This document shows, piece by piece, positions 22,736 to 33,836 of a stretch of DNA of 64,000 bases. The position numbers and the translations under genes are program-made. The stretch lies in NCBI GenBank assembly GCA_047967505.1, contig CM106541.1; one strand, written 5' to 3'. Below the pieces are notes generated by a model. The model was not told where the DNA came from. It was given only the letters and a program-made list of their open reading frames with translations, and made no database searches. The first letter of the stretch is position 1. The number at the start of each line of letters is the position of its first letter. Origin of the DNA: Dipteris shenzhenensis. Its lineage: Eukaryota > Polypodiophyta > Polypodiopsida > Gleicheniales.

Positions 22736-23125
22736 AGTCTCTCTCTCTCCTTCCCTCGCTCTTCCCTTACCTTCATTCCTTCCCCCTCTTCTTTCCTCTC
22801 TTTCCCTCTCCATTCTCTTCCCTTCCTCCTTGTCACCCACCTATCTAATTAAATTTATTTTTAAAAAATTATTACTCCCTCCTCTACTCTTCCCTTCCTC
22901 TCTCCCTCTTCCTTCTACTCTAGTCCTTCCTTCTACTCTCATGCCCATCATGGTCCCCTCCCTCCCTCTCCCTCTCCCTCTCCCTCGTGTTGTCCTCCGT
23001 TCCCCCTCTCCCTCTTCCTCCCCTTTCTCCTCCCTTCTCTCCCTCTCTCTTTCCATTCTCCTCCCTTCTCTCCCTCTCTCTTCCCTTCTCCTCTCCTTCC
23101 TCCCTCCCTTGTCCAAGAGATTGGC
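22736..23125 (+). repeat. CT-rich low-complexity tract
   Basis: Pyrimidine-rich with CCCTCT repeats on the plus strand. The several long frames here on both strands are compositional artefacts. It lies inside the inverted-repeat cluster, between arms at about 22562 and 23490. Confidence 0.8.
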
Positions 23126-23489
23126 AGTGCGGAGGCGGCAAAAAAAATAAAACAAAACAATATTAAATTAAATTAAAATTTTAATTTTAATTTTTTACAA
23201 TAAAACTTCTTTCCCTCTCTTTTCCCCTCCATCAAGATACGTCATTTGAAGGTGTTGGCTTAAAAAATCTTTGTAACTATTGCAAGGTGTTTATTGGCAC
23301 CATTATAAAGTTCTTTGAGATTATACCATTTTGGCTTTTTGAAACTTTGAATAGTGTTTATTGGCACTGTTATTAACTCTTAAAGATTTTAGAGTTCCAA
23401 AACTCTGAAAGGTGTTTATTAACACTGTTATTAAGTCTTGGAGATTTTAGAGGACTCTCATGGTAAATTAATCTAATGCATGGACCTTA

Positions 23490-23531
23490 TATATATATGT
23501 GTATGTATGTGCATACGTACATATGTACATA

Positions 23532-23570
<39 letters not shown>

Positions 23571-23576
23571 AGAGAG
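23490..23576 (+). repeat. TATG/ACGT/CA microsatellite
   Basis: ATATATATGTGTATGTATGTG followed by alternating ACATACGTAC and a (CA)n run. Confidence 0.85.
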
Positions 23577-23944
23577 TTTATCCATGGATTTAAATGATTT
23601 TTATTTATTAAAGTTATTAAAAAGTTAAAATTTTAAATGAAGATTCTTTAAAATGAAAAATTATACTAGGATTTCTACAATATAGACTAATGTACACTTC
23701 TTAGTTTTTGCATTATTAGTACAATATGATAGTGTAAGTTAATAAACTTTTTATTTCAAAAGGGTAGTGTCATCTTTTGGTTTTGGAAGGATATTTTCAT
23801 AAAGTAGATTTTTTCAATAGAAATTTAAGTACAAAAATGAATCGGGAACATGCACTAGTCTATGTAAGAAGTTACATTAATTTTCAAAATTTTAGCTTTA
23901 TTTGCTACTGTTTCTTATCTTTTGGTGTAGCTTATCTTTGTTAC

Positions 23945-24125
23945 ATTTTTATAATTTTGAATTTATTTCCTTCAAAACACTCTAAAAAATTCCTTGTTTT
24001 TATATTTTTATATGTGTTTTGAAGTGTGAGTTTTTCCTTAAATTTTATCCATAAACTAGTCCAAAGGTATCTATTAAAATGAATTTGTACATTGACAAGC
24101 TTAAAATTAATGAAATAAGTGTTAT
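23945..24125 (+). repeat. AT-rich dispersed repeat (relative at 14040-14215)
   Basis: Same ordered landmarks as the 14.0-kb copy. Both copies lie close to fragments of the integrase-like element, but with different relative orientation to it. This suggests a mobile or terminal sequence of that family. Confidence 0.65.
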
Positions 24126-24274
24126 CATTAAACAATATACAAACATGACATGTTTCAAAATAGTATCAAACCAAGAAAAAATGAAATCCCCAATTGCACG
24201 CAAAATCTAACGATTACAAATTATCTTTAAATTCAAAAAAACATTTACTTATCATCAAACACTATTAAACTATG

Positions 24275-25040
24275 TGAATGAATAATACCTGACAGGGATC
24301 TTTGAAGGAAAAGTGTGATCGAACGTGTTGTCCTCAATGGTCCCTCTTGTAATCCAGGATGCTGAAGTGATGGATTTTTCTCCAAAACTAATTATATGCT
24401 TCCAAACAACTCAGAATCTATTTCAAACCATCTTCTGTAAAAAACCCAAATAGTAAGAGTGTATCTTTTAAAACAAACTAATATTTCTTTCTCTTATTAA
24501 AAGAAAACAACACAATTAACTGTTTCTTCAAAGTTGCATCATAAAATCTCGTTATTTTCATTGTCTTACATTATTCTAAAGGTTTTCTCACCTCAATCTC
24601 CATGCAAGTTGCTCTTATAGACACTAATTTGAGTTGAAAACTAAAAACCTTGTAAAACTACATGAATGAATAGTACCTAATTCTTGGAGCAAAGTTCTCT
24701 AAAAGAAAAATGTGATCAAAATTATCCCTCCTAGTCGTCCCTCTTGTGCTCAAGAAATGCTGAAGTTGATGGTTCTTGCTTCAAAACAAATTATATGCTC
24801 CCAAACATCTCAAAATCTATTTCAAGCAATATTATGTAGAAAACTATTGACAGTAAGAGTGAAAAAGACTCATTTCTCATGAAATTTCTTACAAAACAAA
24901 CAAATCTTTCAGCGTTTTCAAACCATGTAATAAAACAAAACAACACAATTACAAAATGAGCTACGAACTAATTGTTTCTTAAAAGTTGCATCATTAACAA
25001 ACAAATCTCATAATCACTATGTTGCATTGTTACTCCATAC
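24275..25040 (+). repeat. Diverged tandem duplication, period about 385 bp
   Basis: Unit 1 (about 24275-24600) and unit 2 (about 24660-25040) share GAATGAATAATACCT, AAATGTGATC, GTCCCTCTTGTG, ATGCTGAAGT, AATTATATGCTCCCAAAC, AAAATCTATTTCAA and AAAGTTGCATCAT in order. No coding frame is shared. The duplication lies upstream of the second integrase-like copy and could be its 5' region. Confidence 0.6.
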
Positions 25041-25460
25041 AAGCTGTTTCGATAAACTCCAAACCTTCACAAGTGGCTCAAAATCATGCACCCTTAGAGA
25101 TTGCAGCAGGGAAAGCAACCAGTATTGAAAGATGGGCAAAAGAAAGATTGATTTTCATGCATTCGCAAAACTGCAATGCCTGAAAGTCAATCTTCTTTTA
25201 TCCTTTCTCAAAGAATCTTGTCCAGTAGCTCCTTCTAAGCTCCAAACACCCTGCATCATTCATGGTTCACTTAGATAATTGATTTCGTTGACTTGTTGAA
25301 TGAAATCATTTCAAATCGTGGGAGAATCACAAATGAGAGAGGAAGTGGCGAGATTTGAAAGAGAAGCGCCCAAAATAAAGAAATAAGATGAATCTCATTC
25401 AAAAATCTTGAAAGTTTTGAAAGAATGAGTATGTCACTTTCAACATTGTGATGAGAGAAG

Positions 25461-26028
25461 GTGTGTGATAATAATCACAAGATAATTCACCCAAAAGTAG
25501 ATTTAAAGTATCCACAAGGAGACTCTGAAACACTCAATGATTTATTACAATGTCAAGTTATCGACATACAAGCACAAAGAATCCTTTGGGATCGGAACAA
25601 GATCATTCCAAAGTCTCTTCTTCATAATCATATTGCATTTCAAGCTTTCTTGAGGAAGAAAAGGTGGATATTTTGTCTTGGTGAGGAGAAGTACTCGAAG
25701 CTGGCACATTTATGGGCTATATTCACAACATACTTTGCATAGTCAAGATTATTAAGTTAATGAGTGAAGGAATTATTCAAAATGCAATGGATTATGGTGA
25801 TACACAATTACAAGTGCAAAGTACTATCATTTGGGGAGCAACATTCATGAAATCCCATGTGCTTAAAAAAGTATCTTTCAATGTGATGGACGACACAAGT
25901 CTAATGTAATGAAAGACGACATTTAAAGAGCACCCAATTTGAAAGTAATGCGCTAACAGAGAGCAATAATATTGATCATAAAGTACTTACTCAAATTGAG
26001 GATATTGATGTTGGTTATGGGACAAGCA
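25461..26028 (+). pseudogene. GHTHEDI integrase-like element, copy 2, 5' part
   Basis: From 25461 a frame of about 93 codons includes LLQCQVIDIQAQRILWDRNK and EEKYSKLAHLWAIFTTYF. After a frameshift near 25735, a second frame reads MSEGIIQNAMDY and KKVSFNVMDD. Both match the minus-strand fragment at 14230-14690. The sequence is interrupted at 26030 by a copia element and resumes at about 31745. Multiple stops follow 25910, so it is not functional. Confidence 0.6.
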
Positions 26029-26030
26029 TA

Positions 26031-26201
26031 TGGGGGTTAAAGGTCACTGTGCCTTTACCCCAGTTATGTACAATACTCAAACACATATATAAATGAATGA
26101 AAAAGAAGATTAGGGTGGTTCTGCACCCACCAAAACTTGTGTGGCTCTTTGTCTCTCTCTCTCCTTCTTCCATTCTTGCTTCCGTTGAGAGCACTCTCAA
26201 C
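26031..26201 (+). repeat. 5' LTR of the 26-31.7 kb copia element
   Basis: About 171 bp, unusually short for an element with a full gag-pol. It contains CACATATATAAATGAATG (TATA-like) and ends just before the primer-binding site. The 3' LTR (about 31671-31745) keeps only its first part. Confidence 0.7.
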
Positions 26202-27543
26202 TGGTATCAGAGCCCGGGTGATCTAGCTGAGCATGCGTGAATGCTTGGAAGCTCAGCAGCTCTGTGGGAGGAAGGAGAAGCTCTGTGGGAAGCTTTGTGG
26301 GCGACTTTACTTGCTTTGGAAAAGTTACTTTGGTTTTGCGAAGTGGTTTTGAGAGCCTGTTAAGAGTTTTCAAAGAAAAAAGTCATTTTTTGAGCTTTTC
26401 CCTGTTCCGTTCGATGACAAAGACTCCGTATTGACTTGTAGAGGCAACTATCATTTCATTGGATTTCTGACTCACTATGTCAGTCTCTGCGTTTTTTGCC
26501 CGGGTGTTGGAACTCAAGTTTGGAGCAACCATTTGCAGATCTGTCAGTTTCAGTGGACTCAGGAGGTCCTAAAACTTCTATGTTGCTCATCATTCGCACT
26601 CCGGTGGAGTTTACAAATAGCTCTGTTTCCAAAAACGTTTTTCAGTCCATGTGTTGGACCCAGTGATTGAGACTACGGTTTCCAAAACCGTCTGTCCCAT
26701 TGCGTTCCGGACGCCCAAAAACCCCTACCTGTCAGTTCTTGCACAATTCGGTCGAGGATTTTTAGAGTTATAGATCTCTGTGTATTCGATTTCGTCTCTC
26801 TGTTATGCATTTTTCATTCTAAGGTTTTGAAACCTTAGATTTATTGCACATGGCAGTGGATAAGTGTTGACTCCCATTTCTCACTCATCGGTTGGGATTT
26901 TGGAGTTCTGGCAGAAGAGAGATATTTGTAGATTTTCTTGCTGAGTCCGATAATGCAATGGCGCCCATGTTTTGAGGCATCTCAGGTTCTATTTTCAGTA
27001 GCGATCATTACCGTGGGACTATGATTTCTTGAGCATACCTTATGCAGATCACTCTGGTTGCAGTTTGAGTAGTGTGTGCTCATTCGTGGTATGCATTGGG
27101 TTGCAGTGGATGATTTATAGGCCATTTGGATGCATTGCGGTCCTTATTGGATGCGCTGATAGGCCCAAATTGCCTTGTGGGATGCTATTTTTATGGACGC
27201 TTTGCACATGGATGCTATTTTATGCTGAGGGACAGCTTTGACACATTGCACGTGATGCACTGATAGTGCTATGCTCTCTTGGATGAGACATTATTGATGC
27301 ATATGCCAGTGGACGGTGTTCATGCTTGAGTCATTTGGCACTTATTGGCATTTTCTTTTGGGCCAGATTTGCTCATATGGATGCATAGTATATGCACATG
27401 AGTCAGATGCATCTTTTGATGCTTTGAGGTTTGAGTTTTGGTGATATTTCACTCTATTGTGGCATACACATTTGGGTGCACCTGGTATTTGGTGTGATTC
27501 TCTCTTGCAGGCACTAGCATTGGGATTTTGTTTCATTTGCATC

Positions 27544-30500
27544 ATGGCATCCTCTTCCATGTTTGAAAAGGAGTTTTTCAGCATTAAAAAGTTTGATGGG
27601 ACAAACTTTTCTTTGTGGAAAGAACAAATAAGGGATGTGCTTATTCAAAAGAAGCAGATTAAACCCTTGGCAGGGATTGAAGCTAAGCCTGCAAATATGT
27701 ATGAGGATGATTGGAATGAGTTGGATGCATTAGCAAAGTCTACTATTAGACTTCATCTTGCAGAGTCAGTTTATTTCACAGTAGTAAATGAGCAGACTAC
27801 GAAAGATTTGTGGAAGAAACTGTGTGCCACTTATGAGAAGGAAACTGCCTCCAATAAAGTTTACCTCATGAAGAGGTTGTTTGAGCTACAGATGAAGGAA
27901 GGAGTCTCCATTGCTTCTCACTTGAATGAATTCAATATTATTTTCAGCCAGCTTCAGGCTCAAAAAATGAATTTTGATGCGGAGACTAAGGCAATATTTC
28001 TCTTATGTTCATTGCCATCCTCATGGGATACCTTCCGTACAGCTGTCAGTAACTCTGCACCTAGTGGAGTACTGAAATTTGATGATGTTGTGGGTAGCTT
28101 GTTGGCCGAGGAGATTAGACGCAAGTCTATGGATGGCAACAAGCAGGATGCAGCCTTAAATGTGCAAAGGGGCAAATCACAGTTCAGGGGGAAGTCCCAA
28201 GAAAGAGGGAAGTCTTGTAGCAAATCCAGGGCACGGAACATTGAGTGTTACCACTGTGGCAAGAAGGGCCATATGAAAAAGGATTGTTACAAGCTGAAAA
28301 GAGAGCAAAAGGATAAGAAAAAGAATGCAAATTGGGGTGCAAATCAAAAGGAAGAGAGTCCAAGGGAGGACAAAGGAAAAGTGAAGATCGAGGAGATCAA
28401 TGTAGTCACACATGATGGTGACAATGACATTCTCTTCATGTCTAGTTTATCTGCAGAGTTGCTTACCACTTCAGATGATGCATATTCCCAGGATTGGATT
28501 TTGGATTCTGGTGCTTCATTCCATGTTACTCCCCATAAGGAATGGTTCTCCACTTATGACAGTGGAAAGACAGGTTGTGTGCATCTTGGAAATGACTATG
28601 CATGTGACATAGTGGGAGCAGGTGACATAAAGTTTTCTTTTGCAAATGGGTCTGCATTTGTTTTGAAACATGTGAGACATGTGCCTAAGTTGACCAAGAG
28701 TCTTATTTCAGTGGGTCACCTAGATGATGCTGGTTTTCACACCACTTTTGGCTTTCAGAGTTGGAAAATTCAGAAGGGCTCTATGCTTTTGGCTAGGGGT
28801 GCCAAGTATGGGACTTTGTATCCCTTACATGTATCAGGGGTATTTGATCATGTTGTTGCAATAACCGAGCAGCCAAGCACTTCTTTGTGGCATTGCAGGT
28901 TGGGGCACATGAGCCAGAATGGAATGAAATTCTTATGCCGTTTGGGTTATGTACCGCATTTGAGTTTCTCTGATTTTGAATTTTGTGAGCATTGTCTCTA
29001 TGGTAAGCAAACTAAATCAGCCCATAAAAGAAGGGGAAAGAAAGAGTTTGAAATGCTTGATTTGGTGCATTCAGACGTATGTGGTCCCATGCCTACACGG
29101 TCATTAGGCGGGGCTGAATACTATGTGACATTCATTGATGATGCAACTAGGAAAGTGTGGGCTTATGCTATAGCTCGGAAGAGTGATGTGTTCTAGGTAT
29201 TTTAGAAATGGCTGGCCTTGGTTGAGAATCAGCCAGGTAGAACACTTAAATGCCTACGGACTGATAATGGTGGAGAGTATCTCTCTCATGACTTTCAACA
29301 TTTCTGTGATACACGTGGGATTAAGAGGGAGCTCACATCCCCTCGTAGTCCAGAGCAAAATCCAGTTGCAAAAAAGATGAACCGTACCATTCAAGAAAGG
29401 TTGCAATGCATGCTTTCCAATGCAAGTCTTTCTGGTGGTTTTTGGGCTGAGGCAATGAAGGCTGCAGTGCATGTGATCAATAGATCACCTAGTAAGAGTT
29501 TGGATGGCGGTATTCCTGAAGAAGCATGGAGTGACAAGAAGCCCTCTTACTCTCATTTGCGTATATTTGGGTGCGAGGCATATGCACATGTGCCAAAAGA
29601 GCTTCGAAAGAAGCTAGATCCTAAGTCTAGGAAATGCATCTTTCTGGGTTATGGTGAAAGTGGAGAGATGGGCTATCATCTCTGGGATCCAGAAGCAAAG
29701 AAGATCATATGCAGCCATGATGTAGTCTTCAATGAGAAAAAGATGCATAAGGCACCCATGAGGGATGTGGGAATGAGGAGAATCACTTTCCAAGATGTGA
29801 ATCCACCTGCATATGTTGATAGACAGCAAGCTGTCCATGCACCAAATGTGCAAGAAATGGTACCACCAAGTACTCCCACAGGTATACAATCAAGGGTAGA
29901 TGATGGATCATCTATTGGTGGAAATGATGAGCCAAATGTGGCTGAAATGCAGGTGGGACAGCAAGCTGAAATGCCCTTGAGAAGGTCATCTAGAGTGTCT
30001 AGACCGCCTGATAGGTTTGTTCCAGGGGTAGACTATGTGATGCTTACTGTGTGGGGAGCCTTCTTACTACAGAGAGGCTATGATGCGCAAGGATCAACGC
30101 AAGTGGGAGTATGCTATGCAATCAGAGGATGAGTTCACTTATGAAGAATAAGACTTGGGACTTGGTTTCTTTGCCACATGGAAAGAAAGCATTGCCATGT
30201 AAATGGGTCTACAAAATGAAGGTCACAGGTGATGATATGCCTAGGTACAAGGCCCGTTTGGTCGCGAAAGGGTTCAAGCAAGAGAAGGGTGTGGACTTTG
30301 ATGAGATATTCTCTCCGATTGTGAAGATGACCACACTTAGATGCATGCTTGGACTAGTGGCATCAGAGGATATGGAGCTTATGCAGATGGATGTCAAGAC
30401 AGCTTTCTTGCACGGGGATTTGCATGAGGAAATTTACATGGTGCAGCCAGAAGGCTTTGAAGAAAAGGGCAAAGAGCATTTAGTTTGCAAGCTAAAGAAG

Positions 30501-31607
30501 AGTCTTTATGGTCTTAAGCAAGCACCTAGAGAATGGTATCAGAAGTTTGATGCTTTCATTCGGTCCCAGGGTTTTAGAAGGAGTGAAATTGATCACTGCC
30601 TCTACACTAAAAGGGCTAAGGATAATAGCCTGATAATCTTGGCACTATATGTGGATGATATGCTATTGGCTAGCAAGAATACTTATGAGCTAGATGCATT
30701 AAAGGCCAAGTTGCATGAGGCCTTTAATATGAAGGATTTGGGATTTGCAGGTCATATTCTTGGTATGCGCATCACACGTGATCGGAGTAGGAAACTCCTT
30801 TGGCTTTCACAAAAAGAGTATGTTACAAAAGTATTGCAGCGTTTCAATATGGAGGGGGGGAAGGCAGTGAGTACTCCATTGCTTCCATATGTGAAACTGA
30901 GTCATACAGATAGTCCCAAATCAGATGAGGAAAGGGCCATGATGGCCAAGGTTCCTTATGCATCAGCGGTTGGGAGTCTTATGTATGCTATGATAGCTAC
31001 TAGACTAGACGTTGCATTTGCAGTGGGAGTTGTTAGCCGATATATGGCTAATCCAGGAAAGAGGCATTGGGAGGCAATTAAGTGCATCATGAGGTACTTG
31101 AAGGGTACCAAGGAGATGTGCATTTGCTTTGGTAAAGGAGACATGCGTGTACTTGGGTATACAGATTCAGACTATGCAGGGCATGTGGATAGTAGGAGAT
31201 CCACTTCTGGTTATGTGTTCACCTTTGCAGGTGGTGCAATGTCGTGGATGTCTCGCGCACAGAAGTGCATTGCTTTGTCTACCACAGAGGCTGAGTATGT
31301 TGCAACCACAGAGGGTTGCAAGGAGGCTATATGGCTTGATCGGCTAGTAGGAGATTTGGGGATTCATACAGGTGTACCGACATTGCATAGTGATTCCATG
31401 AGTGCTATTCAGCTAGCACGGAATCCGGTCTTTCATGCAAAGACCAAACACATTGAGGTCAGGTACCATTTCATCAGGGAGGTACTTGAAGACAAGCGCA
31501 TAGAGCTTGTCAAGGTTCATGCAGATGATAACCCTGCAGATATGCTGACGAAAAGTCTACCTAGTCAACGGTTTGAGTATTGTCGTGTATTGATGGGCAT
31601 TGGATAG
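27544..31607 (+). pseudogene. Copia gag-pol polyprotein (three lesions)
   Basis: ATG at 27544. Gag has FDGTNFSLWKEQ and a zinc knuckle CYHCGKKGHMKKDC (about 28246-28287). Protease has WILDSGASFHVT (about 28497). The pre-integrase zinc region is at 28888-29030. Integrase has HSDVCGP and RTDNGGEY, but the third catalytic residue, normally Glu in the NGVAERMN-type motif, is Lys at 29371-29373. RT has the YVDDM active-site motif near 30650. RNase H has GYTDSDYAG and STTEAEY, and the gene ends with ADMLTKSLPSQRF. Lesions are a TAG at 29194, a frameshift in the G-run near 30053 and another near 30120. Everything else is intact, so decay is recent relative to other copies here. It encoded retrotransposon particle, protease, integrase and reverse transcriptase functions. 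Confidence 0.85.
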
Positions 31608-31744
31608 TATGCTCATTGGTTGTTCTCCCTTAAAGGCACATTGTCCTTTAAGTGGGAGGTTGTGAGGGTTAAAGATCACTGTGCCTTTACCCCAGTTATG
31701 TACAATACTCAAACACATATATAAATGAATGAAAAAGAAGAATG

Positions 31745-32410
31745 AGAGCATGAATAACGAACCAACGCCTATTTGTGTTAAAAGATAGACTTGATGTTCG
31801 CACCGAAATGGAACCGATTGAATGCCATACTCAATCAAATGCTTTTGGATTCAAAGTATTGGCTTCAATAAACTTGTCTAAAGGATTGCCATTTCCAAGG
31901 TATTACAAATCATCAAATAGCTCTTAAGGCCATTCAACATTTGACTTTACTAATGAAGATGCAAGAGAAATGCAATGTGAAATGGACGACGACGTCATGT
32001 CCGATAGAAAAAGAAAGCTACTAGGCTAAAAAAGAAAGAGTGTTAAGAGGTGACAAATCATGACACCAAGTCTAGAATCCAAGAGGCATGTCATGCTATT
32101 CCAACAGAATATACAAGAAACTATAATGAAAGTTCTCTTTTAAAAAATTGCCTTAGAAGAGTTACAAAGGAAGATTGTGAGGCTATAAGTGTAAGTATTT
32201 AAAGCAAGACGAGGCCAAATAAACATTATCATCTTCAAGAGTTTTCTTGCTTCCTTTGACAACCTAAAGGTAGCTTAAAGACGATGCTACACAAACCTTG
32301 GTTGATGCCGATTGTTAATGGACTAGTCATTTATAACTGAGCATACAGTGGATTATCACATGGTGCCTATTGGGACGTATGAAAATGAAAGATCGTCCTT
32401 GTATCTCCAT
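31745..32410 (+). pseudogene. GHTHEDI integrase-like element, copy 2, continuation
   Basis: Shortly after the copia 3' end the host element resumes. FTNEDAREMQCEMDDDVMSD and KRKSVKR precede SLESKRHVMLFQQN, matching SREMDSRF, KRKYVSVKR and IPEPKRHVMLFEEN at 16815-16960. Further matches (RPNKHYHLQEFSC-like and a GLSHGAYW-like block) need other frames. The copy stops at about 32410, before the catalytic motifs. It is heavily decayed. Confidence 0.6.
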
Positions 32411-33042
32411 ATCCTGATAGATTTCTTTAAAATCCTTTTAAAATATCTATTAGATTCTTTGCACCTGATATATTGAAAATCTATGCAATACATACACATC
32501 ACATGATAAATTGAAAGTAACTAAAATACATACATAGGCTTTAAGTTCAGTACATTCTCCTCCCTCCACTCGTGTCTTGGATGTTGTACACGTGACATTT
32601 TGAATTTTGCATGCAAAAGCATACCCATGTGGCAATAACCAAACCACTAAGAGACATTTAATCCATATACGTCCACTTACAAATTATTGTACCTCCAAAT
32701 CCCAATGGAGCTCATTTAAACGTTTTGACCCCCGAATAAATTACGATAAATTACGATCTGAGTTCATACATCCACACTAACTAGAAGGTTTCTTTTTGGC
32801 GGGGCAATTGGAAGAGAGAGAGGGAGACTTCCTTGTCATGATACAAGGACTCGTGTCCTTTGGATCTTTCTTCATAAAAAGCTGGCCAAGGGAACCTTTG
32901 GTTTCAAATTTCATCATGCAATATATGTAACGAGTTTGATTTTACTGCTTTACAAGTGAGTTAAGACCTTGATATTTTCCGTTAGTTTTTAACAAGCAGG
33001 GAAGGAAGAAGGAAAAATGTCGACTCAGTTGATCCAATCAGA
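32411..33042. other. Intergenic, 3' side of the FLX-like gene
   Basis: No gene seen. The 3' untranslated region of the minus-strand FLX-like gene should lie here, but a polyadenylation site was not fixed. Confidence 0.4.
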
Positions 33043-33836
33043 TCATATAACAGTACGCCAAACTGGATGAGCTCTTCTTTCTGCATTTGTGAGTTGCACT
33101 TGTAATGTTTCCCGCTCTCTGGCCATGGAAATAACATTCTTTTCTACGGCTAAACTCTGCTCAAAGAGTTGTGCCTTTGCTTTCTTTTCATGCTCCACTG
33201 CCCCTCTGTGAATAGTTGGTCAAGTTACCAAAAACAAATTTCAGTATCTGCTGGTAGCCTTAACATACGAGGAAACAGTAAATAGTAGTAACACCTGAGC
33301 TAACAACATTACAGCCACAAAGGTCAGAATATTTTTCACCTCACTCGTTCAAGCTCTGTTCGCAGACCGTCTGTTCTTAACTTAACCTCCTTGGAAACCA
33401 GTGCATCAGCTCGAACCCTTTGTAGTTCTTGTGACAGTCGTTGAACCTGAGATAAAAGGTCTTGATGCAATAACTGAAGATTTTGCATCTGCCCACGTTG
33501 CCTATAAAGTTCGACTTTCAATGGCTCACGAGCAAGTAATTCTACCTCTATCTTGGCACTTTTCTCTCCAAAAATTCTGATTCTCAGGTCTTTATCGGCT
33601 TGCAATTCTACAATAGCTTGTCGAATCTGCTTCAAGTCCTCCTTTTCTGCAGCCAATTTCTGCTTCAAAGCCACATGAGTTGCTGCAAGCCGCTGATTTT
33701 CTAGTAAAAGACTCTGAATCTCATCATGTTGTGCTACAATCTTCTGTTCTAGAGACCGAGAACGAAAGGCCTCTGCTGTATGGCTTCGAGGTGCATCAAA
33801 GACAGCAGCTGGTGGTAAACGAATTCTTTGAGCCAT
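33043..33836 (-). CDS. FLX-like (FLOWERING LOCUS C EXPRESSOR-like) coiled-coil protein, two exons
   Basis: Exon 1 runs from the ATG at 33836 to 33340. Exon 2 runs from 33205 to a TGA at 33045-33043. The 134-bp intron (33339-33206) has donor GTGAAA and acceptor TTCACAG and joins the exons in phase. The protein is about 220 residues. It starts MAQRIRLPPAAVFDAP and has LEQKIVAQHDEIQSLLLENQ followed by RLAATHVALKQKL, which are FLX/FLL family signatures. The second exon has EHEKKAKAQLFEQSLAVEKN and VISMARERE, also typical. The protein is almost wholly heptad-patterned. Arabidopsis FLX is a FRIGIDA-complex scaffold that promotes FLC expression; other FLL members have less clear roles. An AG at the end of TTTGACAG just before the ATG suggests a 5' UTR intron. 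No lesion was seen. It stands alone among transposon relics. Additional 3' exons cannot be excluded. Confidence 0.85.

Larger units (their letters stand above)
21748..23700. repeat. Cluster of nested inverted repeats with a ~600-bp palindrome
   Basis: A core (GGTCCATG... AGATTAATTTACCAT... AGTCCTCTAAAATC... TAATAACGGTGT... AATAAACACCTTT) occurs forward at about 21752, 22021 and 22562, and reversed at about 22385-22470 and 23395-23490. Further reversed pieces of its AATAAACACC end lie at about 23288 and 23354. Positions 21937-22234 and 22240-22543 form a near-perfect palindrome whose tip is GTGTGTGTGCG/CGCACACACAC. An extra 8-bp insertion in the right arm is the main difference. A copy of the inner arm (TTTATCCATGGATTTAAA... 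ACTAGGATTTCTACAA) recurs at 23577-23680. No coding sequence was seen. These look like foldback-type repeats inserted into each other. Confidence 0.75.
26031..31757 (+). mobile_element. Ty1/copia retrotransposon nested in the integrase-like element
   Basis: The element starts with a short LTR (26031 to about 26201). It then has a primer-binding site TGGTATCAGAGC at 26202-26213 (initiator tRNA-Met), a 1.3-kb untranslated leader, a gag-pol frame and a second LTR beginning at about 31671-31673 after a purine-rich AAGTGGGAGG. The first 79 bases of the two LTRs match closely; the 3' LTR is truncated after AAAAAGAAG. Flanking sequence on both sides belongs to the same integrase-like gene, proving nesting. 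A possible target duplication (AAGCA/GAGCA) is imperfect. Confidence 0.85.

Noticed and set aside
22731-23155. Long Ser/Leu/Pro- and Arg/Glu-rich frames on both strands
   Set aside because: Produced by a CT-rich tract that is open in several frames at once.
26214-27543. Short open frames in the copia leader (26237-27241)
   Set aside because: They lie between the primer-binding site and gag, have no domain features, and fit a long untranslated leader.
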